NCBI RefSeq assembly: GCF_947347685.1
Contig: NC_070638.1
Span: forward strand, 13,819,496 to 13,883,495
Direction of reading: 5' to 3'
Length of the DNA stretch: 64,000 nucleotides
Source: Pleuronectes platessa
Taxonomy: Eukaryota; Chordata; Actinopteri; Pleuronectiformes; Pleuronectidae
Part shown: positions 13,560 to 26,600 of the stretch, one piece after another
Numbering within the stretch: the stretch's first letter is position 1
Layout of the letters: the number at the start of each line of letters is the position of its first letter
The notes under the pieces: model-generated
Told to the model about the DNA's origin: nothing
Seen by the model: the letters and a program-made list of their open reading frames with translations, nothing else
Databases searched by the model: none
Position numbers and translations under genes: made by a program

Positions 13560-13790
13560 GCACAATTTTGAAAAAGAAGACGTGCTTACCTCACTTCCGG
13601 CTGGGGGTCTGACTGTAGTAGAAAAAATAATCTGGTTGCCATGAATTCGGGTTAGCTAGCCACCGACAGCTGTCAGCTCACACGTGTAAAAACATCCATG
13701 TCAAGACACAAGAAGGATCTTCCGAGTGTTGCGCTGCTTCTGTTGACATATAGAGCAGCACCAGCCCGCCGGCCCACCTACCGTGAATCG
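13560..13790 (+). promoter_or_regulatory. abhd17a: abhd17a promoter and untranslated first exon (candidate)
   Basis: A CpG-containing block includes CACTTCCGGCTGGG, an ETS-type CTTCCGG motif near 13,593, and CACACGTG further on. It ends in a strong donor CGTGAATCG|GTAAGTAG with GT at 13,791. Position and orientation fit a TATA-less promoter and non-coding exon 1 of the plus-strand gene whose coding part starts at 16,049. The transcription start is not defined. Confidence 0.5.
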
Positions 13791-14517
13791 GTAAGTAGCT
13801 AGCTTTGAGGCTAACGTGCTAGCGAGCTACCCGCCGCCGCTAGCTGGTCGCCCCGCTAACGAGAAGAAGATGCTATCTGCATCTTCGCTGCCATTCACCT
13901 GCACGATGGCTCAAGCATTTCAACCGCATCGACATGTCGATCAGTCACATTCCGGTGGTCCGTGTGTGTGTGGCCGTGGTGATATCCCCATTGTATGTCC
14001 AACATCCCTGGCTAACAGCCGAGGTTAATATCGATGTTAACCATGTAGCCACATTAGCCCATCAATCGCTCTCTGTGTTGAGGGGGTGTTGTAATTAGTC
14101 ACCAGTGTCCATGATCACATCAGGCCATCTGAATCCCTTTAAATCCGCCGTGACATTGTATTAGGTCCAGTACACGGATAATGTGAATAACTACAACCAA
14201 GACAAAAGCTATTTGCCTATATGATTTACATGGATGACAATAACAACCCTTGACGGTGTCCGTGTTGTGTATAATCTTTGAATCAATCTGCATAGCCTGC
14301 CATGTAGTTTTGCTTTGTCCCAGATGCTGTATGTTAAAGATCAAGGACCATAGCATGTTCCTCTTAATTTATCATCTGTCACTTCATATCAACACTCAAA
14401 ATCTCTAAGAAGAAAAACATTAAAAGATCAGACCAGCCAAGCGGTCATACCTACATGATTGTTACGTTGTTGTGTTGTTGTCATTATGATTCACAAAATG
14501 TTTTCTCTCTTATCAAG

Positions 14518-14603
14518 ATCCACCTGGCTCAGTGACTCCACCTGAAGACCTAGGCACCTTTGTGTGCCAGCTCATTTCAAGACCCGGGGATTTCTGAATC
14601 CAG
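14518..14603 (+). other. abhd17a: abhd17a untranslated exon 2 (candidate)
   Basis: A pyrimidine-rich acceptor (TTTTCTCTCTTATCAAG) precedes this segment and a consensus donor (AATCCAG|GTACGT) follows it. It sits between the probable first exon and the first coding exon. A second AG at 14,532 could be used instead. The segment is inferred from splice signals only. Confidence 0.5.
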
Positions 14604-16048
14604 GTACGTTCGTTTTCCAAGAGGAAACTGGTTTAAGGGGTTAGGGTGTGCTAAGTGAAACTGTTTTGCTTTGACCTTCTCCTCTGATAAATTACTGCAA
14701 AAATGTACTTAAGATTTTATTGATCTCTTAGTTAACTGATGAGTTACACCCGCAGATCCTCATGCATTTGATCTCTTTTGGCTGGTTCTGCCATAGTCCA
14801 GGGCTACATCCAGAATGTCTGTAAGTGAGTGAAATACATCAATTATATTACATTGTAGAGGATTGGTTGGCTGAGTGCTGCCTGACCGCCTGAGAATGTC
14901 CCGATAGGTTGTTGACCTTTCTAAATAATTTGGCCTCAACAGTTTATATTATCTGACTCCTCTCGTGACTTTTTGGACAAAGCTTAGCCACTTAGCATAG
15001 AAGACAATAATGCCCTGCAGCGAGAGGCACAAATTTCTCTGCATACTTACTCAGACGTGGGTTGTGCACTGTACTACAGACCGAAAAAAGATGCTGTCAG
15101 ACATTCACTGCAACCCTGAACTTATATATTACTCACCCTGAAGTACTGTATGTGTGAAAGCAAATGTCCGAACTAGATAAACCAGACATTTATCCGACTG
15201 CACACTGCTGGCTCCGAACTACAACATGTCTGTGTAGTAAACAACTGAGCTGATGTGTCAACCATGTGCAAACCTATAAGGGTGAAAAATTGCCAACACT
15301 GCAAAATGTATCTCTTTTTAAAATCTGGTGAATGTCCCTTGTACGTTTGAAGGTCTTCCGCAAAATTATGTCATTTAATATACAATATAATGACTATGTC
15401 CAGTTTCGATTCCACAACAGTTCTCATCTATGTCCTCATTGACAAAACACAGTCCAGCAAATACTTGGTTTCAATCTTTGCTATATCCACAGTTATGTTC
15501 TAGTTTTTAAGTGCATCACTTTAGCTATATTCACATCTGGCGTCAACACTACTCTGAACTTAGGAAACGCTGCTGGCTCAGTTTTTAGTTTGAAAACTGT
15601 ACAACAGACCGCAAATACACAAAATGCTTCCTGTTAACCCAGATACGAGCATGGCCAGTTTATACATATGGTCATGTGATATGGTTTTTCAGATGTGTTT
15701 GTATGCATGAAGATTAGTGATAATTAGATAAAAGGCTTGTCTGGACAGAGACAAAAACCTATTAGTATAGATGTAACCCTAGTTTTGTTAAATGTAGTTA
15801 TAGATGGATGTTTAAAGATTTGCCTCATTCTGTAAATATGTGGCATTTTTTTGTGTGACATCTGCCTCTGTACATTTTCTCTAAGGATTAAAAGCCTAAT
15901 TTTATATTTCCTTATAATGTAGTAATTCCTTGGACTGGACTTGGAAAACACAGTGGAAAAACCTGCTGTTAAATAATGGTGAAGTCCTGTTCTTACTCAG
16001 TTATTCTGCCGCCTAATTACTGCGTTTCTCTTTTTTTTTTACCAGAAG

Positions 16049-18812
16049 ATGAACGGTTTGTCCATACGAGAGCTATGCTGCCTGTTCTGCTGCCCCCCTT
16101 GCCCCAGTCGCATTGCAGCCAAACTGGCTTTCCTCCCTCCAGAGCCCACCTATGCCCTTCTCCCTGACCCAGATCCAGTTTCTGGGACTGGAACTGGGTC
16201 CAGCTCAGGGGCTGCTCCAGCATCTCTTGGAGCCCCAGGACTACGTTCACGGGTGGGAACTGGTAGTGGAGGGGACAGAGGAGGAGGAGGAGGTGGTGAT
16301 GGTGGAGGAGCAGCACCAGCACCAGCACCAGCACCAGCAGCAGCCGCAGCAGCAGGAGGAGCAGCAGCACCTGTCGGCGGCAGTGGAGCTGGAGGTAGTG
16401 GGATCGAAGGCAGGTGGAAGTTGCATCTCACTGAGAGAGCAGAGTTCCAGTATACACAAAGAGAGCTGGATGTGACGGATGTATTCCTGACCAGGTCCAG
16501 TCGAGGGAACAGGGTTGGATGCATGTACATTCGCTGTGCCCCCAACGCCAGGTGAGAGACGCTCCCCTGAACACACTGAGACTAAATATGCTTCCACAAA
16601 AATCACAGTGACTGTGATTTGTTTGTGTCTTAAACAGGTCTACAGACATGTTGTTATCAAATATACTTTTAAATCCCATGATGCCCATCAGCTGAGGATT
16701 TTCCAGTTCACCAGTGTTGTTGCTCAACCTCCACCTGCTTCCCTCCTCTGTCTTTCCCCGTCCTTCTTTGTCTCTCAGGTTTACAGTGCTGTTTTCCCAT
16801 GGTAACGCAGTAGACCTGGGCCAGATGAGCAGCTTCTATATTGGCTTAGGCACGCGCATCAACTGCAACATCTTCTCCTATGATTACTCAGGCTACGGTG
16901 TTAGCACTGGCAAGCCGTCTGAGAAGAACCTCTATGCTGACATTGATGCCGCCTGGCATGCCCTCCGCTCCCGGTAAGCTGGCAGAAACTCTGATACACT
17001 TTCCATCCAACAAGCACGCTAGAATATATATTTTAGGTTAAAGGAGAATCTTTAAGTGACCAGTTTGTTTTAAGGATTGGACTGATGGGTAAAATATGCC
17101 AAATTAGTAATAAAATCACAGTTGAATAACACATTTTCCGTCTTGTCTGCCTGTATTGTATCATGGAGCTGATAGTGTTGACTTATATATTTGAGATTAT
17201 GATGAAAATTGTTTAAAATGAAATGTAAGCCACACGTCAGCTGTGCTGTAAAATCAACTTTTACTTCTCAGACTGCAAAAGATTTAGTCCACCTTTTCTT
17301 ATCCTACCACCAAAAGAATGTGTTGACTGTTGAAGATAATCTCTTATGAAGTCTATTAAAACGTAATTTATAACCTTGTGTATGTGCCCTGACTGAATTT
17401 GCTTATGATGCACTCTTTTTAATCTTTGTATTTAATTATTATAATGAAACTCAGTTTTTTTCCCCCCAGTTGTTGTACTGACAGGCTTACTACTGACAAA
17501 TATGAATCTGTGTGTGTAAATGTTTGTGTGTCTGTTTGTGTGTGCCTCAGGTATGGCATCAGCCCGGAGAATATAATCCTGTACGGACAGAGCATCGGTA
17601 CAGTGCCCACGGTGGACCTGGCCTCACGCTTCGAGTGTGCTGCCGTGGTCCTCCACTCTCCTCTCACGTCTGGTATGAGAGTGGCTTTCCCCGACACCAA
17701 GAAAACCTACTGCTTTGATGCTTTCCCCAAGTAAGTTCCTATGTTATTAAGAAAAAAAAGGAGTTATAATACTCACAAGCTATTTGCAGGAAACTCAAAT
17801 GGTGACAATTCACTGTGGTATAATCCGCTTCTCTGCTGGTGCCCAATTTGATCCAATGTCAAAATATTATATTCATAGATGCACAGCAGCTGCTAGAACT
17901 CTGAATGTCGTTGAAGTGTTTCAGTGCAAAGCATCCGGCTCTCTCTCCACTTTCTCTCTTTGTTTACAAGAATTCTTTTGGATCCCTGTTAGTTGTTGCC
18001 ATGGCAACAGCTACCCTTCCCCGGGTTTTGTGGCAAATGTGATGAAATGCTTTGATTTGTCAGGTGTTACATTCACTGGATAAATCCAAACATAACTTCC
18101 CATCTCAGTGTGAACAGATTCTCTGTGAAATATCAGAAACCTTTAATTAGACTTAGGGGGGTCTACTTGATAAGATCTACTTATTAATCAAAACAACTTG
18201 TAAATTCAGTATTAGATGCAAGTTAAACAATTTTAACATAATCATAAGGCCACATAGATTCAAATATGCCAATTCTGATGTGTTACACACAAAACTGACA
18301 GACAAGTTAGTTTACAGTTTTTAACTGTTTTTAGTTGTTATGCAAATTACTATATAGCTATATACATCTCGAGACGCTTTGAGGACGTATTAGGGAGCGT
18401 TCAGATCTGTGCTTAGCGCTTGTGATTTCGTCAATCAGTGATTCTAAATAGACAGGTGTTCGGTCTAATGTCACTTTAATGTATCTCCCTGAACTCCACA
18501 CTGTCATCATGTGTTGTTGTAGGAAAATTGAATCTCATGCCTGAATTCTGCATTAATGACCTCCATTGTTTGAATTCCTCCACCAGCATTGAGAAAGTGT
18601 CAAAGATCCCGTCTCCAGTGCTCATCATCCACGGTACAGAGGACGAGGTCATCGACTTCTCCCACGGCCTCGCCCTGTTCGAGCGCTGCCCCAAGGCGGT
18701 GGAGCCCCTCTGGGTGGAGGGAGCCGGTCACAACGACATTGAGCTTTACAGTCAGTACCTGGAGAGGCTACGGCGCTTCATCAACCAGGACCTCGCTGCA
18801 CAGCATGCCTGA
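16049..18812 (+). CDS. abhd17a: ABHD17A: alpha/beta hydrolase domain 17A, protein depalmitoylase
   Basis: ABHD17 proteins are membrane-bound serine hydrolases that remove palmitate from proteins such as N-Ras and PSD-95 (established for the family). The coding exons are 16049-16551, 16779-16973, 17551-17730 and 18587-18812. They join in frame at GT/AG sites to give 367 residues ending RRFINQDLAAQHA. The start follows an acceptor (TTTTTTACCAG|AAG) by 3 bp and gives MNGLSIRELCCLFCCPPCPS, the conserved Cys-rich N terminus that is palmitoylated in the family. Visible catalytic residues are Ser247 in GQSIG, Asp312 in GTEDEV and His341 in GAGHND. SHGNAVDLGQM and YDYSGYGVSTGKPSEKNLYA are near-invariant family text. 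WKLHLTERAEFQY and IEKVSK point to ABHD17A rather than B or C. The protein is about 57 residues longer than the human one because of a low-complexity insertion around residues 35-128. Confidence 0.95.
16262..16400 (+). repeat. abhd17a: In-frame GC-rich triplet repeat coding a Gly/Ala/Pro tract in abhd17a
   Basis: GGAGGA, CCAGCA and GCAGCA triplets encode a Gly-rich run followed by (Ala-Pro)n and Ala runs. The tract lies between the palmitoylated N terminus and the hydrolase fold. It accounts for most of the extra length over the human protein. In the other two forward frames the same bases would read as Gln/His-rich or Glu/Val-rich tracts. ABHD17C proteins also have an Ala/Pro-rich linker here, so low complexity is tolerated at this position. 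Confidence 0.85.
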
Positions 18813-20337
18813 GAAATGAACATCCGCCTCTCTGCGTTTGTGTGAATGAGACTTTGTGTGTGTGTGTGAGTGTGAGAAAGAGGACGTCATCGTGTAGACC
18901 TAAAAAGGATGTGTGATTTTTGCCACATCTGTGTGTCTTTGAAGCAGCACACCTTAAGGTTATATTTCAACAAAACCTGTCTTCTGTTTCCTATTTTAAA
19001 GGTGAGGGCGTTTTTATTTAATTTAATTTGTTTTATCTACCATTAGCTGTATCTATGTGAACAGTGGAGTGTCGAGGACATGCTAAAAACAAGAACTGAG
19101 ATAAAACAGCTTTTTAACATGGGGGAAGGGGGGAAACAATGGATTGCAGCTTTAAAATGTGTTTACCCGTGAGTTAAGAAGGAAGAACAATGTGCATTGT
19201 CCAAAAAGGCTCACAGATGTCATGTTTAAGTGTGACATGTTAGTGAATGTATGAATCATGGGACGCGTGTGTTGAGTGTGTATTCATATCTCCATGGACC
19301 TGTGACACCTGAAAAATGCGAGTGTGACTGCGTTAGCGTGGGGCCGTGCTGAAAGAAGTGGACATCCTGAAAACTTGGACCGCTCCAGGTGGAGGAGACT
19401 TATCAATATTAAGTGTTCTATTTCTTTTTTTTATTTGCAAACGTAAGAATGAAGAATACCTCCACAGCTCGACTGGTTCTCGCTCCAGTGGACAGACGCG
19501 GGTCGAGCAGGTGCCCCCGCCCCTTCCTCCTCTGTTAATGGACATTCATGTGACTTCCAGGGCATTTCCCAAGTTGCTATCCAGCTAACACTAACCTCCT
19601 CTTTTTGTGTGGTTTGAGGGTCCATCCTTCCCTTAGGCGGATACACAGGGATTAGTCTGGAATACTGTCGTAGCTCGTTCGGCTGTCGGGTGTCTCACAC
19701 TTTTCTCTCCCTCGTTTCTGACTCTTTGAGAAGATTGCAGATCGGCCAGCCTCCATTTCATTTCCTGGCTGTTCTGTAGCTATAGTCACTGTCGTCAGAA
19801 CTGCAGCGGCAACTCAAAGTGAATTATTCTAATTTCCCTGTGTTGCTTTTCTCCCCCTTATCCACCTTATCGTGAATATGAAATGATGGTGTGGTTGAAA
19901 TGGAAACTGATCGGTGAGGATATCTACGGCTATGTGGATGTTTCTCAGCCGTTAGTGAAACATTTATAGAAGTGAAGGCTAACTCAGTCATTTTCATGTC
20001 GCATTAAATCAGTTTGCTCTAAACAGAGAGCAGAAGTCTTTCCGTGTTTACTGATGTGTGATGTTTGAAGTCTGGGCAGACTCAGCTGACTCACTAGCAG
20101 CAGGTGTACGTCAGATTTAAAGGTGAATGTTGACATTTAGGGAAGTTCACTTATTGGCTGTTTTGTTGAGAGTTAGATGAGAAGATTCATACGACCGTGC
20201 ACATAACCTGCCATCAAACCACAGAGGTGCTGGTGTTTGTTACCTGTGGACACTACCAGGCTTGGTTTTCCCCTTGTTGGTCGTCTTAATGCTAATCTAA
20301 CCTAACTATTGGCAAGGTGAAATTTCATATTTACTGT

Positions 20338-20744
20338 TAGAGATGTTCTGATACCAGTTTTTCCTCCCTGATATCGATTCTGATACCTGGACCTTGCATA
20401 TCGGCCGATACTAAGTGCAGATCAGACACCATCTCATTTTAAAAGAAATGACTCGTATATCATATTTTAACAGCTATATTCATAACTCTGTATTGAGGGG
20501 ATGATGCTATCATTGTTGAAATGCCTATAGCTGCAGTTGTTGTTGGCAACATTGGGGCCACTCTTTGCATATGGTACGTTCTGCCATTTTTCTTGCTTTT
20601 GGTGGGAAATCCCTTCTGTTTTGAAGCGGTAAAGAAGAATTGATTTCCAGGAATCATTGATCCAAGACATAGATTTGTGTACTCGCAGACACCTGACCCG
20701 GCAGCATGGGAGGCATTTCCGATTCTGGTACCGGAACATCTCTT
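20338..20744. mobile_element. Small non-autonomous DNA transposon in abhd17a 3' UTR
   Basis: The ends form an imperfect terminal inverted repeat: TAGAGATGTTCTGATACCAG on the left and CTGGTACCGGAACATCTCTT on the right. Next to the left end is text reading GATATCGATTCTGATACC and CATATCGGCCGATACTAAG, which I recognise as the terminal region of a hAT-like element common in fish. No intact target-site duplication is visible, so it is probably old. No transposase reading frame survives. Confidence 0.7.
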
Positions 20745-21351
20745 TTGACTTTACTAAGTTGTATCTATCTTCTCATCTAACCCTTTACAGTACATGAGCA
20801 TATTTCCTAGATGATGAGCTGTTCCTTTCTGTTTGAAGTGTGGTTGTCGGTGACGTCTTTGAGAACAGACTTGTTTGGAGGTTGATGTTCCGGCTGGATT
20901 TGGAGGCCTTTAAGGTATAACGAGACAAGGCCGCTGCTCACTTCAGAATAATAATACTTCATCCATATCATACTGATTAACTCGCAGTCTTACAGCAGAC
21001 TTTGTTTTCCCGAGTCTCGTTCCAGTAGCATTCATCAGCAGAGTTCAACCGCCTCCTGTTCCCATTCGCCCCCTGAGCACATTTTCTTCTAACGTATTTG
21101 TCTTGATGTAATTAATCCCAACGTGTTTGTCGTAGTGTAGGGCCATGGACTGTCATGTCTCAGAACCATGCTTGTTGATGTTATGACTAAAAATGTGATT
21201 CAGATCGGGTGCCTGGATGGGACATCATGCCTACTACAGCTCTGTTTTAACCTCTGTGGCCCTAAATGTAGGAGCTCTCTTATGGACGGCAACAGGCTTC
21301 AAGTCTGACACAAGCCATATTTGAGCCTCTCACTGTCGGTGTGGTGCAGGT

Positions 21352-21382
21352 TCCACCACACACACACACCTTTGCACATTGA

Positions 21383-21416
<34 letters not shown>

Positions 21417-21428
21417 TCTACACACACA
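21352..21428. repeat. Interrupted (CA)n microsatellite
   Basis: CA dinucleotide runs broken by short TTTG, TTGA and ATCT interruptions, inside the probable abhd17a 3' UTR. Confidence 0.9.
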
Positions 21429-22740
21429 TTCAAACACTACACACATAAACACACGTACTGTAATATTTCAGTATATTTACACATTTATATATATCAGATC
21501 AAGCATGGCAAAAGCAGGTCTTAAGTTCAGCACTATTGTAAAAAGCATCTAAAGTGTAATAAGGGTATAAAATGTAAGTTTGTGTGTCTTCATTATTATT
21601 GACTGTCTTCTACAGGCCAGCGTTAAGGATACTAGCATCCCGTTTGATTAAGTCCAAACAGGCCTCGTGTGTTGGCCTGAAAAAAAGAACAAGAATTGGT
21701 TTTATAGTCGCAGGGCAGCACCGTGTTCTAGATCTACACGAGGGCGCTGTACAGGAGACCCATCATTTTCAGTGACAGTAGCTGTGTCTTGTCAAAGGGA
21801 ACATGTACTGAACTCGCACTAATCTGATTACTCCATTTTGGGAGTACAAGTGGGTCTTAGTGAGTGGTGGGTAAGGTTACCAAAACGCCACTCGCCTGCT
21901 GTCATCACTTCGAACAGGGAACCTCACCATTCTCATCCTGTGCTTTCGTGTCTCTGAAATGTAAATAATGGAAATCTGTTACCATCTTGAACCAGGGATC
22001 TGAGCTGTCTGAAGAATTAGAGAGACTCATCGCTTTTCTCTGAAAAAAAAATAGAAGTAGGTTTCAGTTGTTTTTTTTGTTTGAATTCTGGACAGGTCGT
22101 ATTATCAGGGAAACCACTGGATCCACTTTTCATTCATGGGGCTTGATTCAAAGAAACGGGGTGGAAAAACCGACCATGTTACTGATGCACCACTATGGTT
22201 GACATACATTGTATCCTCTGGACCTGAATGTTAATTGATGGGGGGTTGGGGTGTGAAGCAGTGAAAAACTGTATGCATGTTTATTGTGTTTTGCCGAGCA
22301 AATGAGAGGGTGGGACGTTATCTCTGTTGTGTATTCTGTGTGAGGGGAAAGCTGAACTCATAGCATATGAACATTGAAGCGCTTTAAAAAACCCGGGACG
22401 TTTATTTGAATTTTTTTTAATTGCTGATACTAACTGATGTATTGTTATGAGTTTTGTGCTAGAGTTTGAGCAGGGCGGGTGGGTGATGGGAGGGGGGGGA
22501 GGGGTAGACCATAATAGTGGGCTGTTTATATGGTTACTGTACTTACCTATTCTATTCTTTGTATTATGATTTGTAATTTTATGTTGCTTTTTTGAACTAA
22601 GAATATGATGTAATGAAATTAATTCATGGGACTGAATCTTGACCTTTTTATGGACAACAAAATAATAAAAAAAATCACTTATGTACAAAAATATGAAGTG
22701 TTGATTTCAAAAACAAATATAAGACTGTACAAGATCATAT

Positions 22741-23643
22741 TGTCAAGAAGATTTTATTGACAGAATGAAACGTTTGTATGACATGACCGCACTGACACTG
22801 GCTTATTGATATTACATTCAATCACAAAGTATTTCCATTGGATTTATTTAATGCAGGCACTATACAGTCTTCAAAATTTGTTTTTTATATCTGGAGAAAG
22901 CTTTGAAAAATATTAATATATTATTACAGATGACAAAATCAATGCTTTCATCAAATATACAGAATAAGAACTACTTACAGGAATGATATGCCATTAGGTC
23001 TGTAGTGAAACATTTACAACGCATATAATATTTCTTGAGCTTGAAACTCTCTGAAGTGCAAACGAAATCGTCATTGTAGCTCAAGTACCAATCAAGTTTT
23101 AATGGAAGTGACTGCCCTCTGCTGGCTGATTGCTGTCATTAACAGTCATTCCACACTAGAGCCTGCAGTTGTTAAATGACACAGTGAGAAAATTCAAAAT
23201 ATGGAATGAAGTTAAAATCAACCGAACAACAAAAGTGCTTCGTTTTCCTTCTTGATGAGCGTCTGTTTGTCGGTTGTGTTGAACCGAGAACACGACGGTC
23301 AAACTGCAGCCTCTGCAAGCTGAGCTCAGCTGTTCACCGGCCGGGAATCAAACATGACGAGTCCTTATGGTTCAGAGCAGGCGAGCCCCGCTTCTGTTTT
23401 AGATCTGAATCATAACAAATCCTCTCTGCATAACATGGTGTACGTACAGGAGTTTAAATATCTACAGTAAGGGAAGCAATATGTGCAATAACAGTACGTT
23501 TATGGAAAAGATGTGTGTATCACAGGGACGGAGTCTCAGTGTTAAGATGCTTTGGGGAGTGTGTCTAGACAGGGCTCAGGGTGGGATCTGAACCCAGTGG
23601 CACATTGCACGATTTCCTGGAAGAATCAATCCTCTGCCACAGG
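22741..23643 (-). other. GRAMD2-like gene 3' UTR with AATAAA at 22758-22753
   Basis: On the minus strand the stop codon at 23,646-23,644 is followed by about 0.9 kb without coding exons, ending at a CAATAAAAT poly(A) signal (22,758-22,753). The convergent abhd17a signal is at 22,664-22,669, so the two genes meet tail to tail with only tens of bases between predicted cleavage sites. Confidence 0.65.
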
Positions 23644-26600
23644 CTACGTCTCCTGGTACCTGCAAAATAAGAAGAGGTGGAGGAAATGCTCAGATCCAGA
23701 ACACCACAAAATACAAAATAAAAATCCCTAATGTAATTGTGTTTGGTTGGGATGGATCTGCAGAGAAATATCACATACTGTACAGTATTAAGAGCCGGAA
23801 CGTCTTTAGTGGGTGTGACTGGAATGTTATCAGTTGTCTTTTGTTTACTGTGCTGCGACTAATGGTTTTAAAACCGGTTTAAGTCTCTCACTTTTCTTCC
23901 GCCTGACCGATCACCAGCAGACTTCCTTCTCTCTCTTCTTCATGTTTGTGTGGCTACTCACTCTCTGTGGTGCAGAGACAGCTCAGTCTGGACTCCCAAA
24001 GAGATCAGCTGCTCCTCCAGCGCTAAGATCTTCAGCGACATGTAGCCAGACGCCAGCAGCAGCAGCACAATTCTACAAACACACACATACAAAATAATAA
24101 TAATGATAATAATAATGTCCTGAATGAGTTTTTGGGCAGCAGGAATCAAACACGCTGTCTGAGACAGGTACATACTGTTCTTTCCCAACAATAAGATACC
24201 ATCAGAATCTGTATGCCGAACATCGTGTGATCGCTGATTTGACCACATCTCAGAGATTATTTGTTTCCATGAGAGCTTCCAGACAAGCCAGAAAGTCCAC
24301 ATACCATAATGGGCAGATCTGCGGTTCATACACTTCAAAATCCATTGATTTCATGCAGTGTGCTGTGACCTCGGGATTAACTCTTTTGAGCCTCCCACTC
24401 TGCTCTTATAGAATTGACTTTGTAATAGTTCCCGAGACCTGGCCACAGATGCTGACGTGATTATCGTCTGAACGTCAGACCCTCAAGTGCTTGTTGTTTT
24501 TGGTTTTCTTTTTAAAGATCAGTGTTTACATTCCTGCGGGGCCTTCTTTCATCGGTTAAGAGCCTTAACACACCAGTGTGGTAGAGGTTATCAGATTCTT
24601 TATGTCAAAAGGTATAAAAATACCCCGACAACTTGTTTTGCAGAAAGTATCCCATTAAACTGCCAAATTACTATACTGTACTATTACTATGATCAACTAC
24701 ACAAATAAAGATATTATTTTAACTCATTTAGTAAGTCATTTAAGACTTTACGTACAATCTACAGCTTCAATGAATTACTCATGGTAAGTAAGTATGTAGT
24801 AATATAGTAATAGTACAGTATAGTCATTTAGCAGTTTAATGGGATACTTTTCTGCATTTTGACATAATTACTAATCATGAGTAATTCATTTAAGGTGTAG
24901 TTTGTACTTAAAGTCTAATAACTTTATTTGTTTAGTTGATTCTACTGTTCTAACCTCTTCTGACAGATTGTTCCAAGTGTAGGGGGATTTGACAAGTCTA
25001 GTTTGTTAAATGTACCGGAGCAAAATGAAAAAATATAAAGCAAAGAACAAATATAAACCATCAATCTCCGTCTGGTAAGAAGCTTCTTATCCTTTTCAAA
25101 TCTCTTGAAGACATTTCTGGTAGGTTATTTTTATTTCTTTACTTTTCATTTAGATCTGATTATAACACTTTTAATAATTTAACAATGTTTTTTTTTTCAT
25201 TTTTTGTATTTACTCTCTTCCTCATTGTAATTTTTGTACTTGTACTCTACCACTGTGTGATCCTGGAATCGCTTTTACTTAGTGCCTTAAATTTTTTATT
25301 TTTAAGTTGTAAAGCACAGTATGAGGTGTTGTATACAAAAACTCCATTATTGCTTTTATTACAGGGTAATACAAGGTGAAAATAGTGACACCTCTTAATT
25401 ACAGAACTTGCATCAATATGCCTTAGTTACTTCAAACCACAGGGGATGGAGTTCCACCTGTCAGACATAATACTCACAACATAAAGCAGACGTGGAAGAA
25501 AACGCTGAGATTCCTCATTTCTCTGACGAACACCAATGACGCCGCCGTCTCGACGCCGCTCCAGATCCACGATGCAGCTGCTCCACAGAGAAAAATCATC
25601 AACGCCTTATTCTATAACGACTCTTGACTTTAAGTTGAGTAGCTATTACACAATTTGTGTGAGGATGTACACACACCTCTGTTGTTTTTATCCACAGGGC
25701 TTCTGTGAGGAGTGGATCTGCATCTCATTGCACCTGTAAAACAAACGTGGTTGTGTGACACTCAGTGTGTTGACATTTTTTGGGCTCAACAGTAAATTTC
25801 TCAATATCTTTATTTGAAAAGCTCAATGAACTGAGGTCGTTACTTAAGACAGATATACATAAGGAAAAGAAAACGTGAAGCAGCAGAGATTACGCAGCTC
25901 CACACTTTGTTTCTTTCTCTTCCATCTTTCTCTCACCTTCACTGGCTAGGTCAGAAAAGTTGCCATAATCGATGCTGCTTCTTCGGCTCAGATCTCGATC
26001 CAGGCTCTCGTCCATACTGGAATAACTGGAGACCTGCAGACGAGGTGCAATGCAATCATGTTTGTTCCACTTTAACAAGACCCATGGACATCTTTGAAAG
26101 GTGAGCGAGCAACAACAACCTACCACATCGTGATCGGCTGGATTTCTTAGAGAGGAGAGGTGAGGGCTGCTGTTTGGACTCTCTCCCTGCTTCAGACAAA
26201 CACAGAATCAAGATTGGGAAACATGACCTTTGTTTGAGGAAAGCCTGCGTTTCCCTGCATGCAGATTTAGGGGAGCAGCTACATTACCTGTGCATATGAG
26301 CAGAGGCTTTCCAGGAGTGTGAGGCACAAGTCACGGTTCCTCAAAGACGCAAATGAGTACTGAGAGAGAAAACGAGAGGAAACAGTTGGAATAAAAGACC
26401 TGGAATGAAAACTAGATCAATGAAGTCTCAGTGTATGAAGTGTTGACAAGTTGCCATTTTTACTGCAGGAAGTTGAAGATAATGTTCCCATCTATTCAAT
26501 CCAGTTCCCATCTTTAATTTTATTGACTGGTAGGTTACAATACAACTAAAAGACGGATTTGAATCAAGCTGAATGAACTATTATTGTTATTATTAATTAG

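Larger units (their letters stand above)
18813..22690 (+). other. abhd17a: abhd17a 3' UTR with AATAAA at 22664
   Basis: After the TGA stop there is no coding exon. An AATAAA signal lies at 22,664-22,669, followed by an A-rich stretch, and no AATAAA lies closer to the stop. A 3.8-kb 3' UTR is therefore likely. An earlier ATTAAA near 20,004 could give a shorter form. The region contains a DNA transposon (20,338-20,744) and a CA microsatellite near 21,390. Confidence 0.6.

Noticed and set aside
16113..16475. A Gln/His-rich frame overlapping abhd17a exon 1, and an Ala/Pro frame on the other strand.
   Set aside because: Both are shadows of the triplet repeat in the genuine abhd17a frame, which carries conserved residues and correct splice phases.
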